Part shown: piece after piece, positions 51,788-61,112 of the stretch | How positions within the stretch are numbered: the first letter of the stretch is position 1 | How the letters are laid out: every line of letters begins with the position of its first letter | Assembly (NCBI RefSeq): GCF_000744435.1 | Contig: NZ_JQLX01000011.1 | Coordinates: forward strand, 62,001 to 126,000 | Source of the DNA: Hippea jasoniae | GTDB taxonomy: Bacteria > Campylobacterota_A > Desulfurellia > Desulfurellales > Hippeaceae | Length of the DNA: 64,000 nucleotides | Direction: 5' to 3' | Notes under the pieces: generated by a model | Told to the model about the DNA's origin: nothing | The model's input: only the letters and a program-made list of their open reading frames with translations | Databases searched by the model: none | Program-made: the position numbers and the translations under genes

Positions 51788-53089
51788 ATGTTTTTTGAAA
51801 AAGAATTAGAAACAATGGATAGAAAATCGTTAGAAAATTTGCAGGTTGAACGATTAAAAGAAAAAATCGAATATGCTTACAACAATGTTGAATTTTATAG
51901 AAAAAAGTTTCAGGAAAGCGGTATAACAAAAGAATCGATTAACAGTATTGAGGATATAAGAAAGCTACCCTTTACAACAAAAAACGACTTCAGGGATAAC
52001 TATCCCTTTGGTTTACTTGCAAAACCGATGAAAGAAATTATAAGGATTCACTCATCAAGCGGCACAACAGGTAAACCAACGGTTGTTGCCTACACAAAAA
52101 ACGACATAGAAACATGGAGCAGGCTTGTTGCAAGAATCGCAAAAGCAGCAGGTGTTACAGACGAAGATATAGTACAGATCGCCTTTGGGTATGGTTTATT
52201 CACCGGTGGATTTGGTCTTCACTATGGACTTGAAAAGGTAGGTGCAGCCATTATACCTGCATCAAGCGGCAACACCAAAAGACAGGTTATGATAATGAAA
52301 GACTATGGTGCTACAGTTCTTGTCTGCACACCAAGCTATGCTCTATACATAGGAGAGGTAGCACGCCAGATGAATCTAAACCCCCAAGAAGATTTAAAAC
52401 TGCGTATAGGTATGTTCGGTGCAGAACCCTGGAGTGAGCAGATGAGAAAGAAAATAGAGGAGAGTCTTGCCATAAAAGCCTACGACAACTACGGCTTAAG
52501 CGAAATCATTGGACCGGGTGTGGCAGGTGAGTGTGTAGAACAAAACGGTATGCATATAGCAGAAGACCATTTTATAGTAGAAATTATAAACCCCGATACT
52601 TTAGAGCCAGCAAAAGAAGGCGAATACGGAGAACTTGTTGTAACAACCCTAACAAAAGAGGCCCTACCTGTTTTTAGATATAGAACCAGAGATATAACGC
52701 GTCTTATAAAAACACCCTGCAGCTGCGGCAGAACCTCATACAGAATGGAAAAACCGATCGGCAGAACAGACGATATGCTCATAATAAGGGGTGTTAATGT
52801 GTTCCCAAGCCAGATAGAAGAGGTTTTATTCAATATAGAGGGCATATCTCCACACTATCAGATTATTGTGGACAGAATGGGAGCACTTGATACAATGACA
52901 ATAATGGTTGAGGCAAACGCTAATCTATTCTTTGATGAAATGAAAAAGCAAAAGCAGCTATTGGATAAAATAAATGCTGAACTAAAAACAACTCTGGGGA
53001 TAGATGTTGAGGTTAAGCTGGTAGAACCAAACTCCATCCAGCGCAGCGAAGGAAAGGCAAAAAGAATAATAGACAAAAGAAAATTTTAG
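51788..53089 (+). CDS. paaK: Phenylacetate-CoA ligase (PaaK-like)
   Basis: 433 residues; adenylate-forming enzyme that activates phenylacetate or related aryl acids with ATP and CoA. ATP loop [20 protein letters not shown] near residue 94, [20 protein letters not shown] near 138, [20 protein letters not shown] near 235, and [20 protein letters not shown] near 336. In anaerobes such ligases work with indolepyruvate or phenylpyruvate ferredoxin oxidoreductases in aromatic amino-acid fermentation; no such genes are seen here. Confidence 0.92.
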   Translation: MFFEKELETMDRKSLENLQVERLKEKIEYAYNNVEFYRKKFQESGITKESINSIEDIRKLPFTTKNDFRDNYPFGLLAKPMKEIIRIHSSSGTTGKPTVVAYTKNDIETWSRLVARIAKAAGVTDEDIVQIAFGYGLFTGGFGLHYGLEKVGAAIIPASSGNTKRQVMIMKDYGATVLVCTPSYALYIGEVARQMNLNPQEDLKLRIGMFGAEPWSEQMRKKIEESLAIKAYDNYGLSEIIGPGVAGECVEQNGMHIAEDHFIVEIINPDTLEPAKEGEYGELVVTTLTKEALPVFRYRTRDITRLIKTPCSCGRTSYRMEKPIGRTDDMLIIRGVNVFPSQIEEVLFNIEGISPHYQIIVDRMGALDTMTIMVEANANLFFDEMKKQKQLLDKINAELKTTLGIDVEVKLVEPNSIQRSEGKAKRIIDKRKF

Positions 53090-53098
53090 GGTGAGAAA

Positions 53099-53575
53099 AT
53101 GGAAAGACTGTGGGCTCCCTGGCGCATAGGCTATATACTCTCTGACAAAAAAGAGGATGGCTGCATCTTCTGTAATGCCTATAGATTAAATGAAGACGAA
53201 GAAAGTCTTGTGCTTTACAGGGGAAAATTCTCGTTTATTATTATGAATTTATATCCCTACAACGCAGGGCATTTAATGGTTGTTCCAAACAGGCATATCA
53301 ACTCACCGCTTAAACTTGAAAAAGATGAGCAGTTAGAGCTGTTTGAACTAACAAATAAATCGATTGAGGTTTTAAGCAAGGTATTAAAGCCGGATGGATT
53401 TAATTTAGGCATGAATTTGGGAAGAACCGCCGGTGCTGGCATCGATGACCATATCCATATTCATATCGTTCCACGATGGAGTGGTGATACAAATTTCATG
53501 TCAACGGTTTCTGATACAAAGGTTATATCAGAAGCTTTAAAAGAAACATATAAAAAACTTAAAGAGGCCTTTTAA
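53099..53575 (+). CDS. HIT family protein
   Basis: 158 residues. N-terminal LWAPWRIGYILSDKKEDGC with CIFCNA, a possible metal-binding pair, then NLYPYNAGHLMVVPNRHINS and the histidine triad DDHIHIHIVPRW near residue 120. It belongs to the ApaH/Ap4A-phosphorylase-like bacterial HIT branch, nucleotide hydrolases or transferases in the cytoplasm. Exact substrate unknown. Confidence 0.9.
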   Translation: MERLWAPWRIGYILSDKKEDGCIFCNAYRLNEDEESLVLYRGKFSFIIMNLYPYNAGHLMVVPNRHINSPLKLEKDEQLELFELTNKSIEVLSKVLKPDGFNLGMNLGRTAGAGIDDHIHIHIVPRWSGDTNFMSTVSDTKVISEALKETYKKLKEAF

Positions 53576-53576
53576 A

Positions 53577-53867
53577 ATGACAGTAATTAGAATTGTTTTA
53601 ACTGTTTTTGTTCTTGCTTTATTGGGCATTTTTGTGCTCTATAACTCACAGCTTGTTAATGTAGCCTACCTGGGAATTAACCTTAAAAATGTGCCGCTTT
53701 GGCTTGTTGTGTTTATCAGTGTTTTTCTGGGTATCCTGATAGGCTGGTTTTTTATGTTTATCGATGAGCTTTCGATAAAAAGGCAGCTAAAACAGAAGGA
53801 AAAGGAGATTAAATCACTCAAAGAGGAAATCGCTCAACTAAGACAGCTAACAATTACAAAAGAGTAA
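53577..53867 (+). CDS. lapA: LapA-domain membrane protein
   Basis: 96 residues with two transmembrane helices (IVLTVFVLALLGIFVLYNSQ and PLWLVVFISVFLGILIGWFF) and a C-terminal coiled coil (LKQKEKEIKSLKEEIAQLRQ). LapA (YciS) pairs with LapB in controlling lipopolysaccharide synthesis through LpxC degradation. It begins two bases after the HIT gene stop and is followed three bases later by the lapB-like gene. Confidence 0.88.
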   Translation: MTVIRIVLTVFVLALLGIFVLYNSQLVNVAYLGINLKNVPLWLVVFISVFLGILIGWFFMFIDELSIKRQLKQKEKEIKSLKEEIAQLRQLTITKE

Positions 53868-53870
53868 AAA

Positions 53871-55010
53871 ATGGGCAATGTAGCAACCACGCTTAACAGC
53901 TTAAATTCAAACACAATAGGATTGATAGTTATAGCCTTTATATTGGGCATGATCATAAGTTATCTGATTATGCTTGGCAAGCAGAAAAAGGAGTCGATAG
54001 ACAAGAAAAAGCTTGAAAGTTATGTAAAGGGAATCAACTACATCATTGAGGATGAAACAGATAAGGCAATCAAAGAGCTTACCGATACGGCAAAATTAGA
54101 TCCCGATATGGTGGATATCTATATCAGCATAGGAAACCTCTTCAGGAAAAAGGGTGAAATCAACAGGGCTTTGATTATACACAAAAGCCTTCTTGCACGC
54201 CCCAATCTTTCAAAGGAAAAAAAGCTTGAGGTTTATTTAAATATAGGCATAGACTACAGAAAAGCAGGCCTTTATGATAGAGCCAAAGAGTATTTCAAAA
54301 ACGCACTCTCATTAAGCCCCAAAAATACGATGGCAAGAAAACTCATCTATGAGGTCTATGAGGATTCAAAAGACTGGGAAAACGCCCTTATCTGGCATAA
54401 ACGCTTCGATGGTAGCGATAAACATGTGCTTGCTCATATCTATACAGAAATCGGCAAGCAAAAGATGCTTGAAAACAAACCTGAAGAAGCAAAGAAAAAT
54501 TTTGAGCGGGCAATTAAGGAATATAAAGACTGCATCGATGCCATGCTCAATCTGGGTGACATATATCTAAATTTTGGGAAGATAGAAAAGGCTTATTCTT
54601 TGTGGGAAAATGTGTGCAAAAAAAGACCTGAGCTATGCAATTTAGCCCTGCAGCGCATAAAGGATGTTAATGTATTAAAAAAGACGATTGTAAAACTGCT
54701 TGAGGAGCTTCCTGAGGATAACTTTATACTCTTTTTTGCCGCTCAAACATACTTTGAGTTAGGTGAATATGAAAAAATGTTATCGTTATACAAACTTCTT
54801 CTAAAAAGGGGCATAAAGAGCACCATAATGCTAAAACACTACATCGAAACACAACTTAAAAATGATCGTTTCTTAAATCTGTTTGTTCAAACCTTAGATA
54901 CTGCTGCTCTTGCCTACACCTGCGTTAACTGTGGATATTCAACATCAAAACCGTTCTTCAAATGCCCTAAATGCAAAAGCTGGGATAAGGTCAAGGTTGA
55001 TATCAGATGA
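53871..55010 (+). CDS. lapB: LapB/YciM-like TPR protein with rubredoxin-type C-terminus
   Basis: 379 residues, close to E. coli LapB (389). N-terminal membrane anchor (IGLIVIAFILGMIISYLIML), tetratricopeptide repeats through residue 340 (DPDMVDIYISIGNLFRKKGE; GLYDRAKEYFKNALSLSPKN), and a C-terminal zinc ribbon (YTCVNCGYSTSKPFFKCPKC). LapB links FtsH to LpxC and so sets LPS output. The lapA-lapB order supports the call. Confidence 0.9.
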   Translation: MGNVATTLNSLNSNTIGLIVIAFILGMIISYLIMLGKQKKESIDKKKLESYVKGINYIIEDETDKAIKELTDTAKLDPDMVDIYISIGNLFRKKGEINRALIIHKSLLARPNLSKEKKLEVYLNIGIDYRKAGLYDRAKEYFKNALSLSPKNTMARKLIYEVYEDSKDWENALIWHKRFDGSDKHVLAHIYTEIGKQKMLENKPEEAKKNFERAIKEYKDCIDAMLNLGDIYLNFGKIEKAYSLWENVCKKRPELCNLALQRIKDVNVLKKTIVKLLEELPEDNFILFFAAQTYFELGEYEKMLSLYKLLLKRGIKSTIMLKHYIETQLKNDRFLNLFVQTLDTAALAYTCVNCGYSTSKPFFKCPKCKSWDKVKVDIR

Positions 55011-55585
55011 TCGAAGCCATAGAGGGTATTTTAGTTAAAAAAGAAAACCTCAAAGCCTATATAAATGTTGGGGGCATTATATTTGAGGTTATTGTACCAT
55101 TTTCAACATTCAACAGACTACCAGCTCTAAACAAAAACTGCACGCTATTTGTCGAACTTGTTATAGGAGAAAAAAGCTTAAAACTCTATGGATTTTTAAC
55201 AAAAGATGAAAAAACACTGTTTAACGAGTTAAGAAAAATATCAAAAATAGGCTCACAAACGGCTATCTCTATACTTTCGAGTATTTCAATAGAGCAATTT
55301 TATAAAGCAGTAGAGGAACAAAATAAAGAAATATTGATGAGGATACCCGGTGTTGGCAAAAAAACAGCCCTATCTATAATTGTTGAACTTTCTTCAAAGC
55401 TCCCTCAACTAAACAAACAAAATACTCCGCAAATTGCCCAGGAAGCCACAGAAGCACTAAAGTCCTTAGGGTTCTCTGAAAAAGAGGCTTCGCACATAGT
55501 TATGCAGGTGTATGAAAAAAACCCCTCTATAACGATAGAGGAGTTATTAAAAGAATCTCTAAAGTACTTCAAAAATGGCAATTAA
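55007..55585 (+). CDS. ruvA: Holliday junction branch migration protein RuvA
   Basis: 192 residues. MIEAIEGILVKKENLKAYIN (OB fold), FNELRKISKIGSQTAISILS and RIPGVGKKTALSIIVELSSK (HhH pairs), and a C-terminal domain ATEALKSLGFSEKEASHIVM that contacts RuvB. It binds four-way junctions as a tetramer. ATGA overlap with lapB. No ruvB or ruvC is nearby. Confidence 0.96.
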   Translation: MIEAIEGILVKKENLKAYINVGGIIFEVIVPFSTFNRLPALNKNCTLFVELVIGEKSLKLYGFLTKDEKTLFNELRKISKIGSQTAISILSSISIEQFYKAVEEQNKEILMRIPGVGKKTALSIIVELSSKLPQLNKQNTPQIAQEATEALKSLGFSEKEASHIVMQVYEKNPSITIEELLKESLKYFKNGN

Positions 55586-57041
55586 AATATACTCCGTAAA
55601 AGAATTAACCGATCTAATCGATGATATACTCAGATCAAACTTTTACTCGATATGGGTAGAGGGTGAAATAAGCTCATTGAGATATTCATCAACAGGACAC
55701 CTATATTTTTCACTGATAGATGAGTATGCCTCGATTGGATGCCTGATTTTGAGACAGAACCTGTATAAGTTTAAAACAAAACCGCAGGAAGGCAAACAGG
55801 TAATCGTTTTTGGTAATATAAGTGTTTACAAAAAAGGCGGCGAATACAGGCTGATTGTAGAAAACTTAAAGGAAAAAGGAGCAGGCAAAAAAGCCTACGA
55901 TCTTGAGCAACTTAAAAAGGAATTCAAAGCCAAAGGTTATTTTGACAGAAAAAGACCGCTTCCACACTTTCCAAAAAGGATAATAGTTTTAACAAGCCCG
56001 ACAGGTGCAGCTGTTGAGGATATTATTAACATCGTAAACAGAAGGGGCGTGGATTTAGAAATCCTTATTCTTCCTATTTCTGTTCAGGGCAATCAGGCAA
56101 AAGATAGCATCTTAAACTCTCTACAAACAGTTAACAAAATAGAAGAGCATATAGATGTTGTTGTTCTTGCAAGAGGCGGTGGTTCAAAAGAGGATTTAGA
56201 TATTTTTAACGACCCGGATATCGCAAAAGCCTTTTTTGATGTAAAGTTTCCCACAATCAGCGCGATAGGTCATGAAATAGACTTCAGCCTCTGTGATTTT
56301 GTAGCAGACAGAAGGGCAGAAACACCCTCAGCTGCAGCAGAGCTCATTACAGCAGATATAGTTTCAGCCTCATCACAGATAAATAAACTTAAAAATAATC
56401 TTTTAACTGCAATTAATAGAATTGTTAGCCTAAAGGCAAAAGAACTAAATCTTTACAGCGGTAAAAAAAATTATCTACGGCTAAAAAGCGTTATAGATAA
56501 TAAATTGATGTTCATAGACAGGCTTTCGGATAACATAAATTTCAGTATCTCAAAAAAAATATCTATGAGTTTTGAGATCCTTCAACAATACCGTTCTGTG
56601 ATCGAAAAACACAATCCAGAACAGGTTATATCTATTTTGAAGGAAAAAATCTCAAAACAAAAAAACAGCATAAATATGGGCATAAGGAGGGTTATACATA
56701 CAAAACAACAGGCTATTGAGATGAATTTTCAATTGATGGATAAAAACAATCCGCTTAAACTAATAAAGCGTAATTTTGAGTCAATAGAGGTTATCAAAAA
56801 CAGGCTAAACAGTCATATTAACTTTTTAATAGATAAAAAACAGAGCAGACTTACACTCCAAACATCTACACTTAAGAATCTAAACCCCATGTCTCTGTTA
56901 AAAAGAGGATATACAATAACACTTGATAGAACAGGAAAACCTATCAAATCTACCTATCAAATTAAAGAGGGAGAAAAGCTAACAACACTTTTTGCAGACG
57001 GTAAAGTCTCATCAAAGATAGAAAAAGTGGAGAGAGGATAA
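55575..57041 (+). CDS. xseA: Exodeoxyribonuclease VII large subunit
   Basis: 488 residues. N-terminal OB fold (YSIWVEGEISSLRYSSTGHL), catalytic domain (RIIVLTSPTGAAVEDIINIV, VDVVVLARGGGSKEDLDIFN, ISAIGHEIDFSLCDFVADRR with AETPSAAAE), a long helical region, and the C-terminal MSLLKRGYTITLDRTGKPI. It degrades single-stranded DNA with XseB, whose gene is not next to it. It overlaps ruvA by 11 bases. Confidence 0.95.
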   Translation: MAIKIYSVKELTDLIDDILRSNFYSIWVEGEISSLRYSSTGHLYFSLIDEYASIGCLILRQNLYKFKTKPQEGKQVIVFGNISVYKKGGEYRLIVENLKEKGAGKKAYDLEQLKKEFKAKGYFDRKRPLPHFPKRIIVLTSPTGAAVEDIINIVNRRGVDLEILILPISVQGNQAKDSILNSLQTVNKIEEHIDVVVLARGGGSKEDLDIFNDPDIAKAFFDVKFPTISAIGHEIDFSLCDFVADRRAETPSAAAELITADIVSASSQINKLKNNLLTAINRIVSLKAKELNLYSGKKNYLRLKSVIDNKLMFIDRLSDNINFSISKKISMSFEILQQYRSVIEKHNPEQVISILKEKISKQKNSINMGIRRVIHTKQQAIEMNFQLMDKNNPLKLIKRNFESIEVIKNRLNSHINFLIDKKQSRLTLQTSTLKNLNPMSLLKRGYTITLDRTGKPIKSTYQIKEGEKLTTLFADGKVSSKIEKVERG

Positions 57042-57049
57042 CACCTCTC
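57032..57049. terminator. Convergent terminator between xseA and sdhB
   Basis: GAGAGG-ATAACA-CCTCTC stem-loop that includes the xseA stop codon, followed by CCC and T-rich DNA (TTTAAGATTTTT) on the plus strand; the minus strand has only a weaker T-run. Confidence 0.5.
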
Positions 57050-57062
57050 CCCTTTAAGATTT

Positions 57063-57785
57063 TTAGTATTTTCTTTTGAGAATTTCCTTCTGAAGCATAC
57101 CAATTGCTTTTGTCGGGTTGAGCTCTTTCGGGCAGGCAGTAATGCAGTTGAGTATCGTATGACATCTCCATACACCATGGACGCTGTTAACAATATCAAG
57201 TCTTTCATCGTCACCTTCGTCTCTGGTATCAAATACAAATCTTGCAGCATTAAGCAAAGCCGAAGGTCCGAGGTAATCGGGATCTGCCCAGTAGGATGGG
57301 CAGGAGCTCGAACAGCAACCACAGAGAATACATTCATACAAGCCGTTTAGCTTATTCCTATCTTCAATACTCTGCAACCTTTCTCTGCCTGGAGGTGGAA
57401 CCTTCTCAATCAAATACGGTTTTACTGTATAATATTTATTAAAGAAGTCCTCAAAATCACATACGAGGTCTTTGATAATAGGAAATCCCGGTAACGGCTT
57501 TATCACCAACACATCACTGTTGTAATCCTCAATATGCGACATACACGAAACGGTGTTTACGCCGTTTATATTCATACCATCAGATCCGCAAACACCCTCT
57601 CTACAGCTCCTTCTGTAGGTTAAAGTAGGATCCTGCTCCCATTTAATCTGATTCAATCCATCAAGCACCATCATACCCTTTCTGGTAATGGTAACTTCGT
57701 AGTCTTTAAAATAGGGAGCTTTGTCCTTTTCTGGATCGTATCTGAATATTTTAAATATAACTTTATCTCCAACATTTAATGCCAT
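57063..57785 (-). CDS. sdhB: Succinate dehydrogenase/fumarate reductase iron-sulfur subunit
   Basis: 240 residues. 2Fe-2S domain (SCREGVCGSDGMNINGVNTV, then SCMSHI), 4Fe-4S ligands YECILCGCCSSSCPSYW near residue 150, and 3Fe-4S ligands in CHTILNCITACPKELNPTKA near 205. It passes electrons between the SdhA flavin and the membrane quinone. Last gene of the sdhC-D-A-B run, 16 bases after sdhA. Confidence 0.96.
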   Translation of the reverse strand: MALNVGDKVIFKIFRYDPEKDKAPYFKDYEVTITRKGMMVLDGLNQIKWEQDPTLTYRRSCREGVCGSDGMNINGVNTVSCMSHIEDYNSDVLVIKPLPGFPIIKDLVCDFEDFFNKYYTVKPYLIEKVPPPGRERLQSIEDRNKLNGLYECILCGCCSSSCPSYWADPDYLGPSALLNAARFVFDTRDEGDDERLDIVNSVHGVWRCHTILNCITACPKELNPTKAIGMLQKEILKRKY

Positions 57786-57801
57786 CTTTTATCCCCCTTT
57801 A

Positions 57802-59613
57802 TTAATAAACTCTTTTCTTGGGTGGGAATGTTGGTGCTGTTAACGGTTTCATCCTTACTGGTTTATAATCCAACTCAACAGAGCCGTCTTCTTTGAGATA
57901 TGCAACTGTATGTTTTAGCCAGTTTTCATCATCCCTTTCTGGATAGTCGTCTCTGTAGTGTGCCCCTCTACTTTCTGTTCTATTTAACGCAGCAGCTGTT
58001 TCAAGTTTAGATACATAAAGTAGAGACTCTAAATCAAAGTATTCAACAAGTTCTGTATTGAACACTTTACTTTTATCTGTCAATCCAACATTCTTAAACT
58101 TCTCAAAATAACCATCGATTATCTTCATCTGCTCTTTTAGTCCTTCTTCGATTCTGAAAACACTCATGTTATGTTGCATCGTGTCTCTTAAATCTTCCCA
58201 GATTTCGTCCATCTTAACGCTGCCTTCTGGTCCATCGAAGAGCTCATTGAGTTTGTCAATAACATCTTTTGCGTATTTATCAGCTACATAATCCTCTGGT
58301 GGGTTGGGGAAAACTGGTTTTTCTTCAAGTATATATTTAGCCGCATTATTACCCGCCTCTTTACCTGTTATAACAAGGTCAAGCAGCGAGTTGCATCCAA
58401 GCCTATTAGCTCCATGCAGGGAAGGACAAGCACATTCACCTGCAGCATATAAACCAGGAATCGGAACCTCTTTGTCGCCCTCCCAGACAACAACTTCTCC
58501 CTTAACATTTGTTGGGATACCGCCCATGTGGTAGTGAGCTGTAGGCTGAACTGGAATAGGATCCTTTGTACAATCTACACCAACAAATTTATAAGCTAAT
58601 TCCCAAATTCCTGGCAATTTATCCATAATGAAATCTTTTCCAAGATGATCAAGCTTCAATAAAAGATGATCCTTTTTGGGTCCTACACCACGACCCTCTC
58701 TAATTTCTGTTGCCATACCTCTTGAAACAACATCCCTTGAAGCAAGGTCAAGAACATGGGGTGCGTATTTTTTCATAAATCTTTCGCCATTAGCGTTAAT
58801 CAAATAACCACCTTCACCTCTAACACCCTCTGTAATCAGGTTTCCAACGCCATATATGCCTGTTGGGTGAAATTGAACAAACTCAGGATCTTTGATAGGA
58901 ATTCCTGCCTTTGCGCACAGTGTCCATCCAATACCTGTATTGACATGGGCGTTTGTATTTGTTCTGAAGTTTCTCGTATTGCCACCGGTTGCAAATATTA
59001 CAGCATAGGCAAAGAATATATGAATACCACCGTTAACCATATCCCATGCAACAACGCCCATAGGTTTATTATTTTCATCCATCATTAACTTCAATGCATA
59101 ATACTCAGAATAGTAAGAAACATAAGGTGCAATATCAGGTCTTAAAGTTCTCTCAAAAAGTGTATGCAATAAAGCATGGCCGGATCTATCAGCAACCGCG
59201 CAAGCCCTGTGAGCTATACTTTCACCAAAGTTTCTCGTCTGTCCACCAAACGCCCTCTGGTAAACTTGACCCTTTTCTGTTCTTGAGAACGGCATACCCC
59301 AGTGTTCAAGTTCAATAATAGCTTTAGGTGCATTCTTTGTGAAAAACTCAATAGCGTCCTGATCGCCTATGTAGTCAGAGCCTTTTACAGTATCGTACAT
59401 GTGCCAGATCCAGTAGTCCTCATCCATATTTGCCAAAGCAGCATTAATACCACCCTGAGCCGACACTGTGTGAGACCTTGTGGGGAAAACCTCGGATATT
59501 ACAGCTGTCTTAAGTTTTGCCATACCGGTGTGTACAGCAGCAGCAAGTCCAGCGCCACCGGCACCAACTATAACCACATCAAATTCTTCTAATCTGACAT
59601 CTATATTTGCCAT
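57802..59613 (-). CDS. sdhA: Succinate dehydrogenase/fumarate reductase flavoprotein subunit
   Basis: 603 residues. FAD fold FDVVIVGAGGAGLAAAVHTG, the covalent-FAD histidine in FPTRSHTVSAQGGINAALAN near residue 47, active-site loop VQFHPTGIYGVGNLITEGVR near 245, QPTAHYHMGGIPTNVKGEVV near 355, and NRTESRGAHYRDDYPERDDE near 560. It interconverts succinate and fumarate. The direction used in the cell cannot be told from sequence; with the fumarase, mdh and pyruvate carboxylase genes it fits either an oxidative or a reductive TCA cycle. Confidence 0.97.
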   Translation of the reverse strand: MANIDVRLEEFDVVIVGAGGAGLAAAVHTGMAKLKTAVISEVFPTRSHTVSAQGGINAALANMDEDYWIWHMYDTVKGSDYIGDQDAIEFFTKNAPKAIIELEHWGMPFSRTEKGQVYQRAFGGQTRNFGESIAHRACAVADRSGHALLHTLFERTLRPDIAPYVSYYSEYYALKLMMDENNKPMGVVAWDMVNGGIHIFFAYAVIFATGGNTRNFRTNTNAHVNTGIGWTLCAKAGIPIKDPEFVQFHPTGIYGVGNLITEGVRGEGGYLINANGERFMKKYAPHVLDLASRDVVSRGMATEIREGRGVGPKKDHLLLKLDHLGKDFIMDKLPGIWELAYKFVGVDCTKDPIPVQPTAHYHMGGIPTNVKGEVVVWEGDKEVPIPGLYAAGECACPSLHGANRLGCNSLLDLVITGKEAGNNAAKYILEEKPVFPNPPEDYVADKYAKDVIDKLNELFDGPEGSVKMDEIWEDLRDTMQHNMSVFRIEEGLKEQMKIIDGYFEKFKNVGLTDKSKVFNTELVEYFDLESLLYVSKLETAAALNRTESRGAHYRDDYPERDDENWLKHTVAYLKEDGSVELDYKPVRMKPLTAPTFPPKKRVY

Positions 59614-59628
59614 TATTAAAAACCTCCT

Positions 59629-60006
59629 TTAGCCTTTGAATGGTAAAATCGTAATTGCTGCAAGAACAAGATATAAAATACCAACAATCCAGAAAAAGCC
59701 CTTCCAGAATACTCTCCATCCTGAATGGACATAATCTTCAATAACCATAAAAATTCCGTTAATACCATGATAAAGCGCAAAAACAACAAATGTTAAATCA
59801 AAAGCCTTCCATCCGGTTGAAGCAAGTCTTGCAGCAACATGCTGATAATCCAACACAGATGCACTACCTGCAAAATGCTCAATAAAGAAATGGCCAAGCA
59901 ACAACACAAGCAGAGCAACGCCGGATACTCTCTGTAATAACCAGCTTAAATCGCCACTTTTACCGCTTCCATGATATCTGTCTATAAATCCTCTCATGTA
60001 CTCCAT
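59629..60006 (-). CDS. sdhD: Succinate dehydrogenase membrane anchor SdhD
   Basis: 125 residues with three helices: DLSWLLQRVSGVALLVLLLG, KAFDLTFVVFALYHGINGIF, and the C-terminal GFFWIVGILYLVLAAITILP. Histidines in LLGHFFIEHF and ALYHGINGIF are candidate heme ligands. It anchors SdhAB and reduces or oxidises quinone together with SdhC, which it resembles in layout. Confidence 0.85.
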   Translation of the reverse strand: MEYMRGFIDRYHGSGKSGDLSWLLQRVSGVALLVLLLGHFFIEHFAGSASVLDYQHVAARLASTGWKAFDLTFVVFALYHGINGIFMVIEDYVHSGWRVFWKGFFWIVGILYLVLAAITILPFKG

Positions 60007-60029
60007 GAAAATTACCTCCTCACCTTACC

Positions 60030-60407
60030 TTATAGCTTCATAAGCATAGGAATTGCACCGGCCACAAAAACGATTGCAAAGATTACCCAGAAGATCCACA
60101 CATTACCCTTGTAATTTTCCCTTTCTGCTGCACCGGCAAAGTTAACCAAAATTACCCTCAAGCCGTTAATAGCATGGTAGCTTGCAACAAGCCACAAACC
60201 AACCTCTAATAACTTAAACAGTGGATTTTCAAGAATGCCCATGGCTGCATCAAAGCTTTTGGGGTTTTGAAGCGTGGAAATTACCCACTCATGCAGGAAC
60301 AAATAAAGAATTAGCAACAAACCCGTAATTCTGTGAAACAGCCAGGCTACAAAACCCTCATGCCACTTGTACTGAATATGATGCGGACGACCTCTATACC
60401 AATCCAT
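60030..60407 (-). CDS. sdhC: Succinate dehydrogenase cytochrome b subunit SdhC
   Basis: 125 residues with three transmembrane helices. The family signature HRITGLLLILYLFLHEW lies near residue 25, ASYHAINGLRVILVNFAG near 74 offers a heme-ligand histidine, and the last helix is FWVIFAIVFVAGAIPMLM. First gene of the sdhCDAB run. A hairpin and an orphan SD lie just before its ATG; the nearest purine-rich stretch to the ATG is GAAAGAGG. Confidence 0.88.
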   Translation of the reverse strand: MDWYRGRPHHIQYKWHEGFVAWLFHRITGLLLILYLFLHEWVISTLQNPKSFDAAMGILENPLFKLLEVGLWLVASYHAINGLRVILVNFAGAAERENYKGNVWIFWVIFAIVFVAGAIPMLMKL

Positions 60408-60417
60408 AGCCTCTTTC

Positions 60418-60447
60418 GGCTACAACCCGTAGCCTCAGACCTCCTTT
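60418..60447 (-). promoter_or_regulatory. Orphan Shine-Dalgarno and hairpin in the sdhC leader
   Basis: GGAAAGGAGGT (ending at 60439) lies about 32 bases before the ATG and only about ten bases from the predicted transcript start. A perfect GGCTAC-GGGTT-GTAGCC hairpin (60434-60418) stands between it and the ATG. Confidence 0.5.
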
Positions 60448-60463
60448 CCAAAAATTTTTTCTC

Positions 60464-60493
60464 TAAATAGCACAGATTTAATTAGTTGTCAAG
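60464..60493 (-). promoter_or_regulatory. Predicted promoter of sdhCDAB
   Basis: TTGACA (60493-60488), 18-base spacer, TATTTA (60469-60464) on the minus strand; with 17 bases the -10 would read CTATTT. Confidence 0.6.
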
Positions 60494-60515
60494 GTTATTA
60501 AATAATTTCTAAGGG

Positions 60516-60532
60516 GCGGTTAACAACCGCCT
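60516..60532 (-). terminator. Terminator after the fumarase genes
   Basis: GGCGGTT-GTT-AACCGCC stem-loop ten bases after the fumarase beta stop, followed by CCTTAGAAATTATTT; a strong stem with an interrupted T-run. Confidence 0.65.
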
Positions 60533-60541
60533 CTTAACTAT

Positions 60542-61102
60542 TTAGCCATATTTATTTGCCCACTCTTTTTTAGCCATCTCATAAAGATCATTACCGTAAG
60601 AATCGTAGCACACAAACAACGGCATATCCTCAACTACAAGTCTCCTGACAGCCTCAGGGCCTAAATCCTCATAGGCGATTATCTCTGCTTCTTTAACAGA
60701 CTGACCCACTACGGCTGCTGCACCGCCAATAGAGGCAAAATAGCATGCCTTATATTTCATGCATGCCTCTTTAACCTCATCACTCATCTTACCCTTGCCG
60801 ATCATACCCTTCTGACCCAGTGAAATCAGCCTCGGTGCAAATGGATTCATTCTGTAACTTGTTGTGGGCCCAGCAGATCCAATCGGCCTACCCGGTCTTG
60901 CCGGTGATGGCCCAACATAGTAGATCACCTGCCCTTTAATATCAAAGGGAAGTGGTTTACCCTCATCTAAGGCTTTAACCATTCTCATGTGGGCAGCATC
61001 CCTTGCAGTGTAAAGCACGCCGCTTAAATACACCACATCACCGGCTTTTAATTTTATTATATCTTCATCTGTTAAAGGTGTCGTCAATTTATACTCAGCC
61101 AT
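60542..61102 (-). CDS. fumB: Fumarate hydratase class I, beta subunit
   Basis: 186 residues, corresponding to the C-terminal half of single-chain class I fumarases. GDVVYLSGVLYTARDAAHMR near residue 25, YVGPSPARPGRPIGSAGPTT near 67, SYRMNPFAPRL, and MKYKACYFASIGGAAAVVGQ near 115. It completes the active site with the iron-sulfur alpha subunit encoded ten bases upstream and hydrates fumarate to malate. The symbol marks the subunit, not E. coli FumB. Confidence 0.93.
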   Translation of the reverse strand: MAEYKLTTPLTDEDIIKLKAGDVVYLSGVLYTARDAAHMRMVKALDEGKPLPFDIKGQVIYYVGPSPARPGRPIGSAGPTTSYRMNPFAPRLISLGQKGMIGKGKMSDEVKEACMKYKACYFASIGGAAAVVGQSVKEAEIIAYEDLGPEAVRRLVVEDMPLFVCYDSYGNDLYEMAKKEWANKYG

Positions 61103-61112
61103 CTCAAACTCC

